This document shows positions 11,969 to 22,835 of a stretch of 64,000 bases of DNA, in pieces. This DNA comes from Talaromyces rugulosus (lineage: Eukaryota; Ascomycota; Eurotiomycetes; Eurotiales; Trichocomaceae), in the NCBI RefSeq assembly GCF_013368755.1, contig NC_049564.1, forward strand, positions 2,550,001-2,614,000. Reading direction: 5' to 3'. The notes below the pieces were generated by a model. It was not told where the DNA came from and ran no database searches. It was given only the letters and a program-made list of their open reading frames with translations. A program made the translations under genes and the position numbers. The stretch's first letter is position 1; every line of letters begins with the position of its first letter.

Positions 11969-13762
11969 ATGGCCGTCTCACAGATCTTAAACAAGTTCAA
12001 GCCAAAGGCTGAACAAAACGAACAAGCCGAACACACAGAAACAAGCTACCCTTCAGCCACGACGTCTGGAACTGCCTCGCTGGCCGAGAAGAACGCCAGG
12101 TACGATGACAGCAAAGTGCCGTACCTGACCTGGCGGTCTTTTATACTGGGTGTTCTGGCGTCTATGGGCGGTTTTATCTTTGGTTACTCGACTGGTTTGT
12201 GCCCTGAGAATTGGCTGAAAACATGGATTTCATACTCATAGTAAGGATAGGACAAATTTCCGGATTTGAAACTATGGACGACTTCAAAATGCGCTTTGCC
12301 GAGCATAACGACACTGGATTCTACTTTACCAACGTCCGCTCTGGTCTGATTGTCGGATTGGTGAGTTGAACCCATTAGAAAGCCGAAAAAAAAAAGGTCG
12401 CCAATAACTGACTGAGATAAAAAGATGTCCATTGGAACCATGATCGGCGCGCTCTTAGCCAGCTCCATCGCCGACCGCTTCGGCCGCAAACTGTCCATTG
12501 CCCTCTGGTGCATCGTCCACGTGGTCGGCATCATCGTGCAAATCACCACGGATACCAAATGGTACCAAATAGCTGTGGGCCGTCTTGTCGCCGGCCTGGG
12601 TGTCGGCGCACTTTCCAGTGTTATTCCCATGTACCAAAGTGAATCTGCTCCACGACACGTGCGTGGCGCCATGGTCAGTGCCTTTCAGCTATTTGTCGCT
12701 TTTGGCATTTTCATTGCCGCGTGTATCAACTACGGTACAGAGGGGATGCACTCGACCGCAGCGTGGCGCATCACCATGGGTATTGGCTTTGCCTGGCCGC
12801 TCATTCTGGGTATTGGCATCATCTTCCTGCCCGAGTCGCCCCGGTATGCGTACCGTATGGGCCGTGTCGACGAGGCTCGTCGCACCATGACAAAGCTGTA
12901 CGGTGTGCCGGAGAACCACCGTCTCGTGGCCGAAGAGATTGCGGACATGAAGGACAAGCTCGACGAAGAGAAAGCCGCAGGTCAAGCCGGCGTGTTTGAG
13001 ATCTTCACGGGACCTCGCATGCTCTACCGCATTATTCTCGGAATCGTCTTGCAGTCTCTGCAGCAGCTCACTGGCGCAAACTTCATCTTCTACTACGGAA
13101 ACACCATCTTCACCTCGACGGGGCTGAACAACAGCTACGTCACCCAAATGATCCTGACCGGAGTCAATTTCGGCGTTACCATTATTGGTCTGTACATTGT
13201 CGAGCACTTTGGCCGTCGCAAGTCCCTGATTGGCGGCGCTGCGTGGATGTTCATCTGCTTCATGATCTTCGCCACTGTTGGCCACTACTCGCTCGACCGC
13301 GCAAACCCGCCTGCGACACCCAAGGCTGGTACGACATTGATCGTGTTTACCTGTTTCTTCATCGTCGGCTTTGCTACAACCTGGGGCCCCATTGTATGGG
13401 CAATTGTCGGTGAATTGTACCCAGCACGCTACCGCGCAACGAGCATGGGTATTGCGACTGCATCGAACTGGACGTGGAATTTCTTGATTTCGTTCTTCAC
13501 GCCGTTTATTTCAGGAGCCATTGATTTCCAATATGGGTATGTGTTTGCGGCGTGCTCGTTTGCGGCGGCGGTCATTGTGTACTTTTTCGTCTGTGAGACG
13601 CAGGGACGCACGCTCGAGGAGGTCGACACCATGTACGTTGGGCACGTGAAGCCGTGGAAGAGCGCGAGCTGGGTTGCGCCGGCGAACATCCGCAGGTCGG
13701 CCGCTGAGGACATTCCCGAGGAGACTCGTGCTTCTGAGGGCGTTGTTGCTGCTTCTGAGTGA
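11969..13762 (+). CDS. MFS hexose-type sugar transporter (sugar porter family)
   Basis: Exons 11969-12194, 12251-12360 and 12425-13762 give 557 aa. The start is the ATG in CACAAAAATGG; the frame is open slightly upstream only through a GTG. Twelve membrane segments are evident. Sugar-porter signatures are present: GFIFGYSTGQISG in TM1, DRFGRKLS in loop 2-3, PESPRYAYRMGR after TM6, QQLTGANFIFYYG in TM7, GELYPARYRA near TM10-11 and ETQGRTLEEVD after TM12. The sequence resembles fungal high-affinity glucose/hexose proton symporters of the plasma membrane (HxtB/MstC/RCO3-like group). Codon use is biased to C-ending codons compared with neighbours, suggesting strong expression. Exact sugar range is not readable. 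Confidence 0.92.
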
Positions 13763-13967
13763 ACAAGCAGAAAAATTGCTGTATAAAATAGTCTTGAGAT
13801 ATTGCTGAATGACATGAAGTCATAACTAGCCGGTAGTGAAATGCCACTGTATATTAATAAGAATAATAATATCCACTAAAAAGTACTATTTGAAACCATG
13901 TGTTTTCCGTAATCACAGCTCATTGCTGATATCCCATCTTGCTACCCCAACCAACAATAAAGCAGGC

Positions 13968-15064
13968 CTACAGAGCCTTCTTTCCCTTCTCGCGCTCCGC
14001 CTTCTTGAGCGCCCTCTTGCGGATCGACTCGTGCATGCTCTTGTTAATTCCGAGCACCCGCTTGCTAAATACACCCATAACGCAGGTAATGAACCAGGCC
14101 ATGATGCCATGGCTAAAGTACGGAGACGAAGTATACGTATACTGCGGAGAACCGCCGTTGCGGCCAATCTTGCTCAGTGCTGTAGACACCCACGCCTTCG
14201 GTGTAGGCACCGTCAAAGTTGGCTTGCGGATCTTGGACATGGCCGAGGTGATGAGATGCGCCTGCAGGAGCTGCACAGTGATACCGTAGGGTTCGAGTTC
14301 GGCGCCTAGTGCAGTAGACCAGTACTGCAGGAAGGCTTTGCTGCCAGAGTAGGTGGCCAGAAGTGGCGTGGGCACGAGGCCGCCGAACGAGCCCATAGTC
14401 AGGATCAGGCCGCGCTTGCGTTCAATCATGCCGGGCGTGATGAGCTGGGTGACACGTAGAGTGCCGTGGCAGTTGATAGTGATGATGTCGGCAACCTCAT
14501 CCTCGGGAGTCTCGTTGAAGGGCACGGGTATGCTGTGGCTGCGGCCTACGTTGTTCACCAGGATCGATACATCCAGTCCTTGTACCAAAGTCTTCAATTT
14601 TTCGTAGTCCGCATTGTTGTTCTCGGCAAAGTCCATGGCGAGGACCTTGGTCTGTAGGGAGGGGTTCTTCGCTTTGATTTCATCGGCGAGGGTGATCAGT
14701 TTGGACTCGGTGCGTGAGACGAGCACAAGGTTGAATCCGGCACGCGCGATCTGGAAGGCAAACTCTTTACCCAGGCCATCAGAGGCTCCTGTAATAACTG
14801 CCCAGCTGCCCTTGGGGCCGAAGCTTTTCAACTACCCCGTTTGTCAGCCATTTCCCATACACCACGAAACACAGAAATACAACATACCGACTTTCCCGGC
14901 AGCACAAACAGACTGAGCAGGACGCGGAGAAACGTAAAGGCGTGGCAGAATATAAAGGCTCCGCCAACAGCGCCGAGGCCAAACACCAGGGTGGTCTGGC
15001 ATTGCGACAGGTCGGCGGCGCGGAACTGGGACAGATTGTCCAGGTATTTGTGGACGCACTCCAT
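13968..15064 (-). CDS. Very-long-chain 3-oxoacyl-CoA reductase (microsomal KAR, YBR159w/IFA38 type)
   Basis: Exons 15064-14888 and 14831-13968 on the minus strand, 346 aa. Exon 1 encodes a lumenal/cytosolic lead and a membrane segment ([19 protein letters not shown]). Exon 2 is a classical [11 protein letters not shown] for NADPH binding, NNVGRSH, and the catalytic Y-S-G-S-K. The C-terminus ends KKAL, which fits the KKXX ER-retrieval signal. The enzyme reduces 3-ketoacyl-CoA in the fatty acid elongation cycle of the ER, feeding sphingolipid synthesis. It is divergent from the Erg28 gene, with 476 nt between start codons, so two ER lipid genes appear to share one promoter region. Confidence 0.92.
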
Positions 15065-15540
15065 GTTGGATGGGGGGAAGACAGGAAATCGAACTGGCAG
15101 AAGGGAAGAAAAAAGAGTCTTTATTAGGGGAAGAAAAGAAGAAAGGAAGAGAGAAAAAAAAAAGATGAACTGAAGAAAGTCCGACTAGAGACGCAAGGAA
15201 GGCGCGGCCAAAGCTCCTTCCGAGGCTGCAAAAGTTGTTGAGCTCGGCCGGCGCGCTGATTGGCGGCGGCTGCCAACAAAAGTCTCGACAATCAAGTTGA
15301 ATCAACACTGCGAACAACGACACACGAACACGAACAGGAACAGGAACAAGAACAAGAAAAAGAACCAATGTGAGATCAATTGGCTTTTTTCGTCATGGCT
15401 CTCGGAACGAAAACTAATGAGACTACTAGTAGAACCGGAGAAATACCTACGAGAAGATTTAGCAATCCAGGCGAAAGACACCAGAATCACCGCATCGCAA
15501 CAACAAATCGAATCGCGTCTTGACTTTGTACAACATCACA
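15065..15540. promoter_or_regulatory. Bidirectional promoter between ketoacyl-CoA reductase and ERG28, with CCAAT boxes
   Basis: Intergenic region between two divergent ATGs. It contains a CCAAT box on the minus strand near 15258 (GATTGGCGG) and an inverted CCAAT-N9-ATTGG pair at 15365-15383. Simple purine tracts lie close to each start. CCAAT boxes are bound by the HAP/CBF complex, which acts with SREBP-type regulators in fungal sterol control (known biology); I did not find a clear sterol regulatory element by eye. Confidence 0.5.
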
Positions 15541-16026
15541 ATGTCCTCTTTCCTGCCTGCCGAAGAGGGCCTGCTGCCCCCCTGGCTGCTGTTTGTATGT
15601 GCAACACTCAGCCCTTATCATCACATGTCCTCTCCCTGCATGTGCTAACCCCTAGGGTCACAGGTCTCAGTGATTTCCACCCTCAACTCGGTCCAATCCT
15701 ACATCTCAGCCACCTACCACCAAGCCCTCTACGTCGGTTCGCCCGCAACAAAAAACGAAACTCCGTCTTCCCCGCTGGCCTCACGCACATTCGGTACATG
15801 GACGCTGCTCTCGTCCGTGGTGCGTCTCTACGCGGCATACAACATCACCAATCCCGTTGCATATGACCTTGCGCTGTGGACGTATAGCATTGCGTTGGCG
15901 CATTTTGTGTCGGAATGGGCTGTGTACGGGAGCGCTCAGCTCAAGGGCCGCTTTGTGATGCCCATGCTGTTCGCCAGCAGTGCTGTGGCGTGGATGTGGA
16001 CGCAGAGGTCGTGGTATTTGGCATGA
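15541..16026 (+). CDS. ERG28: Ergosterol biosynthesis scaffold protein Erg28
   Basis: Exons 15541-15594 and 15664-16026, 138 aa. The first exon encodes MSSFLPAEEGLLPPWLLF and joins VSVISTLNSVQSYI, matching the start of Erg28 proteins. Four membrane segments follow, with typical motifs SRTFGTWTLLSSVVRLYAAY, HFVSEW and KGR. Erg28 tethers the C-4 demethylation enzymes Erg25, Erg26 and Erg27 to the ER membrane. Length matches the family (about 130-150 aa). The second exon alone begins with ATT, so the small first exon is required. Confidence 0.93.
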
Positions 16027-16124
16027 TGGAAACAATTGCACGATGAAGAGGTGGTTGTACATTTTCAATAAGATGTTAATACTGTCATCATATTAACACT
16101 TTTAGCTATTTCTAATTAAGACAT

Positions 16125-17447
16125 CTACAATTTCTTCCTGTACAGCTCACCGCCGCAGGCCTTTAGCTTGGAGGTCGCCTGCTCCGGGGTGATATCCCGC
16201 TGAGGCTCGGCCATCATCTCATACCTGCTTCTGTCAGTATACCGTTACAATTTCTTTTTTTCTGAAAAGAAAAAAACTCACCCAACGAGAAACTTGCGCA
16301 CAGTCGCACTGCGCAACAACGGGGGATAAAAGTGCAAATGCAACCACGACGACTCAATCTCCTCATCCGTGCCTTCAAGCGGCGCCTGATGAATACCCAT
16401 GCTATAAGGGAAATGCGTCTCAAACAGGTTATCATATCGCCGCGTGATTTCCGCAATAGCCTCTGCCAGCTGCACCTTTTCGTCGGCATTCAAATCGACG
16501 AGCGCGCGTTTGTGTGTTTTGCTGATAATCATAGTCTCAAAGGGCCATGTAGCCCACCAGGGACACAACACAACAAACCCATCATTTTCAAACACAACGC
16601 GCTCTTGTTTGCTCACTTCGAGCGCAACGTAATCGCCCAGAAGATGCTTCCCACCGTGCTCAGCACGGTATTTTTTCAGCTGCTCGAGCTCAACCATCGG
16701 TTCCTCGGGCAGACTGCTCGTCGTCCATACTTGGCCGTGCGGATGCGGGTTTGAGCAGCCCATGGCGGCGCCCTTGTTCTCGAAGATTTGCATATACCGG
16801 TACTGCATCTTGGGCTTGGTGAGCGAGGCAGTCGGCGCATCGGGGGGAAGATGCGTGGCCGGAGCGACTTGGGCAAGCGGGTTTTTGGGTGAGAGATGCG
16901 AGGTATAAATCTCCGTCCAGGCGTCGATGACAGGCACAATCTCGGTAGCAGACAGATCGGCCAGCGTCAAGTTGTGTGCGGCGGAAAAGGTGAGGACGTA
17001 GCATTTGCCTACGACGGGCTCGGCGCGGAGGAAGAAGGATTCGTTTTCTGCAGTTTGTTGTTTTGTTACTTATACGCTCTGTTTATTTTTTTGGGTCAGT
17101 AAAATATGGCTCACCATCTCCATGCGGTTTGTACTCGGCTTGCTCCTCCTTGACCGCGCTGTAATCATTGACAAAGACAAAAGTGTTTGTATACTGCGGA
17201 TTGGCATCGCCCTGCGCGCGCGCGTTTCCGGGGCACAGGTAGCATGCCGGGTCGTATGACGGCAAGACGGTTTTGGACGGGGATTCCTGCTGTCCTCTGG
17301 CATTTTTATCAGATTGATTCTGTGATCATCTCAAAAGTATACGTACTGCCATGGCCGCTTCGTCCGATGGGGAGACACCAGCACGTAGGATCCGCGGAGA
17401 GGATTGAATCTCCGGTGCGAAATGTCGTCCAGCACGTTGTCAGCCAT
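16125..17447 (-). CDS. GAL7: Galactose-1-phosphate uridylyltransferase
   Basis: Four exons on the minus strand: 17447-17347, 17296-17115, 17047-16282 and 16224-16125, giving 382 aa. Diagnostic features are [36 protein letters not shown] with the Cys pair near the zinc site, the catalytic NPHPHGQVW around residue 190, and the C-terminal [19 protein letters not shown]. All three introns have GT-AG ends and restore family-conserved residues across junctions ([25 protein letters not shown]). This is the Leloir-pathway step exchanging UDP-glucose and galactose-1-phosphate, in the cytosol. No other GAL gene is nearby. Confidence 0.95.
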
Positions 17448-17772
17448 AGCGAGTTGGCGGATGGGAAAAACTTGAAGTAGAAGGAAAAAAACAAGCAAAT
17501 AAAAGGAAGAAAAAAAGCGAGGGAACAAAATTACCCTTTTAACCACGCAGGCCTAATTAATCGAGTGCAACATTGTCGCGATGCGGGGCTCCGATTTGGA
17601 TGCCGGGGACAAAACGTTTTGATGTTGGCGGGGCTGCTCCATCCTGACGTAATCGCGAGTCTGTTGTACACCGGAGTCCTTTTTAGTAGTATACAACAAT
17701 TTCTATTCTATTTTTTTTGCTATTAATGGTACATGGATTCTACATTTTTACATATTATACAGCAGATACTGC

Positions 17773-19260
17773 TCAAGGCCGTGTCCGCCACGTCGCCTTG
17801 CGGTGCTTCATATACTCCTTGGACCGAATCGCCTTCCAGATCCCCCAGAACCCTCCCAGCGGGCTGACCGAAATAATTCTCTGGCTCCAGGTCTTGCGAT
17901 CGTTGGGCGGCGTGACCTTGACCTTATGCCAGACGCTCGGCAGTGACGTCGCTGAATATTTCTCGCGCAGCGCAGTGTACCACTCACGGTCAAAGTCCTT
18001 CCAGAACTCATCCTCGGGCGAGTACGTGTGGGCATACAGCCATTTCATGCCACCGAGTTCGCTCAGCTTATGCTCTAGATCGCGGTTCTTGGCGACGAAT
18101 TCTTTCTGTCTGGCAGGCCCGAAGCCCCAGAGGCCAATGTTGAGCATGCGTCCCGTGTAAGGAGTCTGCGTGTTGTGTGGGTGCATTGTCGGTATGGGCG
18201 ACTGCTTGAGCGGGCAGTACCACAGCGGCCAAATGTCGAATTTCTGCGTCGTGTAGTCGATAAAGGCCTCTGCGTTTTCGTATGGCAGGGCCAGGTCTTG
18301 CACAACATACCGGCTCGACTCGCCGCTTGCGTGGAGCGCCTTGTAGAGCATGCGCGTGTGCAAGAAGTCGTCGAGGAACCAGCGCGTAAACTTGTTAAAG
18401 GGGAACTTGAAATATTGAAACGCCGATGTGCCAACCCAAAATCCGCCTCGGTCGTATCGGAACAGGTACTCGGCCAATGGTACGTACTCTGTAGCCACGT
18501 CGTTGGACTTTGTAATCTCCTGTGCGTGGAGGTAAAACCAAGGGTCCCATGGATTACTGAATGTTTTCACTGGAGCGTCTGCGGGTTTCTCGTCTGTCAT
18601 TTCACCCTTGACCACAACGCCATGGTCGGGCGAGAACTGGATGCCGTCGATGTAATCAAATGTTGCGTTTTCCGGGTCCGCAGATTCTTTTTGGAAAGCC
18701 TCAATCGCTGCCGCAACACTGTTCTTGCGCTCGTACGTAACTTTGACAAATTTCTTTGCCTTGATCAAGTTCAGTTCGATCAGCGTTGTAACCCCCAAAC
18801 TGCCCACCGCGCCAGCCGCTCCATGAAATAGATCCGGCTTGTTCTGCTCACTCGTCTTGACCACCTCGCCATTGGGCAGAACCATTTCCACCGAGTCAAT
18901 CGTACGATCAAAAAACCCGTGTCTAAAACTCGAGCTCTCGCCAGAGGTTCCCGAGTATCCTCCTCCGGCTGTGATGCCCGGAAACTCCATGACCACCGGT
19001 GGGATCAAGCCGTGTTTGAGCGTCGCCTCGACGAGCCGGTCCATGGGCACATTGGGCTCGACATAAGCCTTTTTAGCTTGGTCATCGACGCGCAACACAT
19101 TGTTGAGCGCGCTGATGTCGACGAATTTCTGGTTCTGGGCATTGGGGCGAGGGCGTGTGCTGTTGGTTGAGCCGTGGAAGATGCGGTAGGGCTGGTTGGC
19201 TTTGTGGAATTGCGACACCAGGCGCGAGATTTTGGCTACGACGTCTTCATGTTTGCCCAT
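17773..19260 (-). CDS. FAD-linked oxidoreductase, delta(24)-sterol reductase (DHCR24/DIM)-like
   Basis: Single exon of 495 aa from the ATG at 19260. The frame remains open for 57 more codons upstream (to 19431) but has no further ATG. It has a PCMH-type FAD-binding domain: KFVDISALNNVLRVD, then PPVVMEFPGITAGGGYSGTS with the Gly-rich loop that contacts FAD, SSFRHGFFDRTIDSVEMVLPNGE, and FHGAAGAVGSLGVTTLIEL. These correspond to DHCR24/Dwarf1 and related fungal enzymes, which reduce a side-chain double bond of sterols with NADPH. The protein lacks the N-terminal membrane anchor of animal DHCR24. Fungal ergosterol does not need C24 reduction, so the actual substrate may differ. It lies between GAL7 and a P450. 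Confidence 0.85.
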   Translation of the reverse strand: MGKHEDVVAKISRLVSQFHKANQPYRIFHGSTNSTRPRPNAQNQKFVDISALNNVLRVDDQAKKAYVEPNVPMDRLVEATLKHGLIPPVVMEFPGITAGGGYSGTSGESSSFRHGFFDRTIDSVEMVLPNGEVVKTSEQNKPDLFHGAAGAVGSLGVTTLIELNLIKAKKFVKVTYERKNSVAAAIEAFQKESADPENATFDYIDGIQFSPDHGVVVKGEMTDEKPADAPVKTFSNPWDPWFYLHAQEITKSNDVATEYVPLAEYLFRYDRGGFWVGTSAFQYFKFPFNKFTRWFLDDFLHTRMLYKALHASGESSRYVVQDLALPYENAEAFIDYTTQKFDIWPLWYCPLKQSPIPTMHPHNTQTPYTGRMLNIGLWGFGPARQKEFVAKNRDLEHKLSELGGMKWLYAHTYSPEDEFWKDFDREWYTALREKYSATSLPSVWHKVKVTPPNDRKTWSQRIISVSPLGGFWGIWKAIRSKEYMKHRKATWRTRP

Positions 19261-19486
19261 GGCGACGTCGAGGTAGCCGGGGTTGAATTGCGATGGGGGA
19301 TTCGAGAGGGGTTCGTCTTGTTTCTTGTTGCTCGTGCAGCTGGAGCTTCGTAAAAATGGCCGCAATGAATCTAACCTAATCAGGTAACATGGTGGGGACC
19401 TTGTTTTCCCAAGGGTTTTGTTTTTATACACATCCAGCGAATTCGATACTTTATAATTACAATCATGCTATTTCTATCACTTAGAT

Positions 19487-21191
19487 TTACGCACTACTCG
19501 AATACAAGCGCACATTGACCCCATTGCGATGCGTCAAGGTCAAATCAACCTTTGCATCAGGCACGCGACTACCGCCATCATTTCTCAGCGTGTCAAAGTT
19601 CTGCGCCAGGCGAATCATCATATAGCTCGCTTCAATGAGGGCGTATTGTTCTAAGGATATCATCAGCATATTCTTTTACATAATAACGTGATTGATATGG
19701 ATGTTACTCACGACCGAGACAAATGCGTGGCCCACCGTTAAACGGAATATACTCCCAGGTGTGCGAGCCATCGCGAGCCCATCGCTCTGGATCGAATTCC
19801 TCGGCGTCCTCGCCCCAGATATCCTTTCGGCGGTGCATTGTGTACAAGCTGAAGGGGATCACAGTGCCCTGTTTAACAAACACGCGCGATTTTCCGTCGG
19901 GGCCGCCGCCGAGGGGAAGAGATGTGTCTTTGAATGCCATGCGGCTGTTGATGGGCACTGGGGGTAGGAGTCGAAGTGCTATATTCATGAATTAGCGGGG
20001 AACTGAAAAAAAAAAAAAGAATTGGTGTTAGAAAGGCTTACCCTCATTGAGCACATATCGCAAGTATCGCATATTCTTGATCTTGGCGTGTGTGATCTCG
20101 CCAGTCGGATGCGCAACATCTCCAAACTCGTCGAGGATTTCTTGACGCAACTTCTTCCATGCATCTGGCGCGTGGGATAGGTAGAAAAGGACAGAGCTTA
20201 GCAAGCTAGCCGTGGTATCGCGGCCGGCAATCAGCAGGTTCAGAATGTTGTCTCTTAGAACCTTGGGATCCTGGGTATCCTTAGCCAACGCTTGTAGGAA
20301 GATGTACCGATCCGACTTTTTCGCCTCGGCGCGTGACTCTAGCGCAAGACGGACGTAGTGGTCGGCAATGTCGTGGACATATTTGCAGGCAGAAGTATAT
20401 TCTTTGTTTCCGTCAACCAGGAAGCTCAGTTTCTGTGCACTCACGCGGCGACTAAGCCATTCGAGCGATTTGTCGAATGCACGGCCAAATTGCACGGCAC
20501 CGCTGCCGGATGAGGTTTCTGGGCCTGCCAAAGATTCTCCAAACAAGAAATGGGTAGAAGAGTTGTTGGTAAAAGCAAAAAACAGCGGCTGGATGTCAAA
20601 GAGGGACTTGTCCTTGGGGATGGCCTCGATGAAGGTCTTGATATGCTCGTCCATGAGCTGCAAGTCGGCAACCTAAAACATCGTCAGTCTATAAGACATT
20701 CTACGTCAAGTAGTGTAACAAACCTGGTCTTTGGTAAACTGAGGCCGCAACAAGGTCCTCGCGTGCGACCAGGTACGGCCGTCTGCGTTGAAGATGCCAT
20801 CGCCGAGCAACGGCCAGAAGGTTCTTGCGCGGTGACCCAGTCCAAAGTCGGCAAACTGGGTAGTCAGAATCGCTTTGGCATTCTCAGGCTCGATTGTGAA
20901 GAGGATCTCGTTGCCGGGGATCTTTTGCTTGAAGGTGTTGCCATGGGTCTTGTACAGCGAGTCGTGCAGCTGGATTCTCGTTCCTTTTTTGGCGGCTTTG
21001 GCGACTGTCATGAAGAATCCTAGGCCAAAGGGACCTGATGAACCATAAACGCCTGGCAGACAGCCGAGTGACCTGGCTCGTTGGCTTGCTCGGATAGAAT
21101 TGTATACATTTTTAACGACGAGCAAGACGATACTGAAAAGCACGAAGGCGAGAACGGGGTGCTGTCCTAGGTCAGCCATTGTCACGGCCAT
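19487..21191 (-). CDS. Cytochrome P450, CYP52-like, complete
   Basis: Four exons on the minus strand: 21191-20724, 20672-20042, 19978-19712 and 19650-19487; 509 aa. It starts with a membrane anchor (AFVLFSIVLLVVKNVY), followed by RTWSHARTLLRPQFTKDQ, the I-helix [19 protein letters not shown] and the heme motif [20 protein letters not shown]. The exon joins VADLQLM, NE-ALRLLPP and CLG-QQ occur at the same residues and phases as in the P450 at 39-1276, so the two are paralogues. Family function is terminal hydroxylation of fatty acids or alkanes in the ER; the substrate here is inferred. It is head-to-head, but distantly, with the PL20 gene region. Confidence 0.93.
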
Positions 21192-22061
21192 ATTTGCTCC
21201 TTTGTTTTCTTTGTCAGATTTACATCCAAATAATAAAAGTAATCAGAAAATAAACGACGTGTGGCTGCTTTATACGACCCAACAACAACCGTCGCATCGA
21301 TTCAACGTTTGCGGGTCAAGCCCTAACTCGGCCGCCGGGCCACTCGGGTTCTCCATATTGACAATTTGACATTAAAAAAAAGCCACTGCCGGGCTAATTA
21401 CAAGTCCCTCGAGTTCCATCGCGATCATCATTCCACATCTTTGATCAAAAAGAGGGGACGCTGGCCGGCCCTGTTGGTCGCATCTAGCCTAGTTCTTCGG
21501 TGTCTCTTCTCTGTTCAGTGCTGCCCCGGTTCCCCGGCGGTCTTAGCGACCTTAGCGTAGGAGAATTTACTCGATGCGGTTATGGATTGTTTTTTTCTTT
21601 CAGCCCAGTAGTCTTTATGCCATTGGTATTCCGTTTCCGTGTTGTGAACTTGTCTCTCACAGGTAAGATCGCTCTGTTACAGAGTACAAATTCTAGTGAA
21701 TTGGCGGTGACTTGTGATGATGATGCGGCGACCCCGAGGCTACGGTATCGGTTTTGCCGTTGGAGCCGTGGGCCATCAATCTCACCGGAGGAAATACTTG
21801 ATTTCTACAAAGTACCCACTGATTAAACAACATTTTTAATACTTTAAATCGTGGCTCCGGTGAAGAAGGCTCTTTTGGATAATGGTTCAAGCATAAAACT
21901 GATGCCAGTTCGCTTTACATATGCAGCCCGGACCAATGCCCTATACAGGAAAACCCAACACAACGAATTGACATTGAGAAAGCTACTCTATACCAACACA
22001 GTAATAAGCTCCGTGGTCCCATTATCCATTGTTCATCAAACTCGACTACTACATATAACCA
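21192..22061. other. Intergenic region, no gene seen
   Basis: About 870 bases between the 5' end of the P450 and the 3' end of the PL20 lyase gene. It includes the P450 promoter. It contains one CGG-N5-CCG pattern at 21726-21736 without flanking T/A symmetry. Short frames in this stretch have no protein character. Confidence 0.6.
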
Positions 22062-22835
22062 CTAACCCTGGACACGGGTCGGATCGGCATCCGCAAAAGT
22101 GGTACCAAAGGCGACATTATCGACCCAGATCTCTCTGGTACCCTGAGTTCCCTTCATACCGTGCTGGTCGTGCCATGCATTCGCATAGATGCCGACATGG
22201 AAGTCAAATGCGCGGTCGTCGTCGATCATAGTGGGTAGACCGGTCGCGTTGACCACTTTTTCGCCGTCGTACCACATCTTGTAAAATCCCGAGTCGTCGC
22301 TCTGCCAGTTGGCCTGGATCACGATCGTGTGCCACTCTCCGGGTGTCACGGTCTTGAGGCCCTTCCACTCCTTGAGCCCTTGGTTGCAGATGCTGCCTTG
22401 CTTGACGCGCGTGGCCAGCTGGTCGCCAATTACCCAGACCATGCTCGACGGCATCCAGTCGTCGCAGTTGGTGTCGGAGAAATCAGCGATGAACTGAGCA
22501 ATATTATACGACTGTGCGGGGGTCGCCTGCCAGTCTTCCTGCAGTCTGAATGCGAAGCCATAGAACCCTTGATCGCCGAGTTTCCATACTTTTGTTTCGG
22601 CTTTCTCGGAGTGGAATCGTCCTGTCCAGGATGAATCATAGACTTGCGTGAATTTCAGGGCAGTTGAGCTGTTGCGGTAGACGACATTGGTTACTTGCTG
22701 GATGCTACCCTTGTTCTCGATGTTTTGTGATGACCAGCCAGATGTTGTGCCGGTGTTTAGAAATGTCTGCGTTGAGACAGCCGGGGATGCAAGAGTCAGG
22801 GCTGCAATGGCAGCGACAATGGGTTGGAAGAACAT
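22062..22835 (-). CDS. Secreted polysaccharide lyase family 20 (glucuronan lyase)
   Basis: Single exon, 257 aa from the ATG at 22835; the codons open upstream include no ATG. Residues 1-20 (MFFQPIVAAIAALTLASPAV) are a classic signal peptide. The mature part has the PL20 beta-jelly-roll pattern: FLNTGTTSGW, FHSEKAETKVWKLGDQGFYG, AQFIADFSDTNCDDWMPSS, PGEWHTIVIQANW, and FHVGIYANAWHDQHGM near the active face. The length agrees with Trichoderma glucuronan lyase (about 250 aa). PL20 cleaves beta-1,4-polyglucuronate by beta-elimination outside the cell. The call is strong; regulation is not evident. Confidence 0.9.
   Translation of the reverse strand: MFFQPIVAAIAALTLASPAVSTQTFLNTGTTSGWSSQNIENKGSIQQVTNVVYRNSSTALKFTQVYDSSWTGRFHSEKAETKVWKLGDQGFYGFAFRLQEDWQATPAQSYNIAQFIADFSDTNCDDWMPSSMVWVIGDQLATRVKQGSICNQGLKEWKGLKTVTPGEWHTIVIQANWQSDDSGFYKMWYDGEKVVNATGLPTMIDDDRAFDFHVGIYANAWHDQHGMKGTQGTREIWVDNVAFGTTFADADPTRVQG

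Noticed and set aside
12689..13285. 198-aa minus-strand ORF rich in Asp/His/Glu
   Set aside because: Antisense shadow of the GC-rich hexose transporter exon.
19261..19431. 57-residue N-terminal extension of the DHCR24-like protein
   Set aside because: No ATG in the extension and no presequence or anchor character; the ATG at 19260 fits the family start.
21726..21736. CGG-N5-CCG near the second CYP52-like P450
   Set aside because: Lacks the flanking T and A of the cluster sites and is isolated; one such match is expected by chance in intergenic DNA of this amount.
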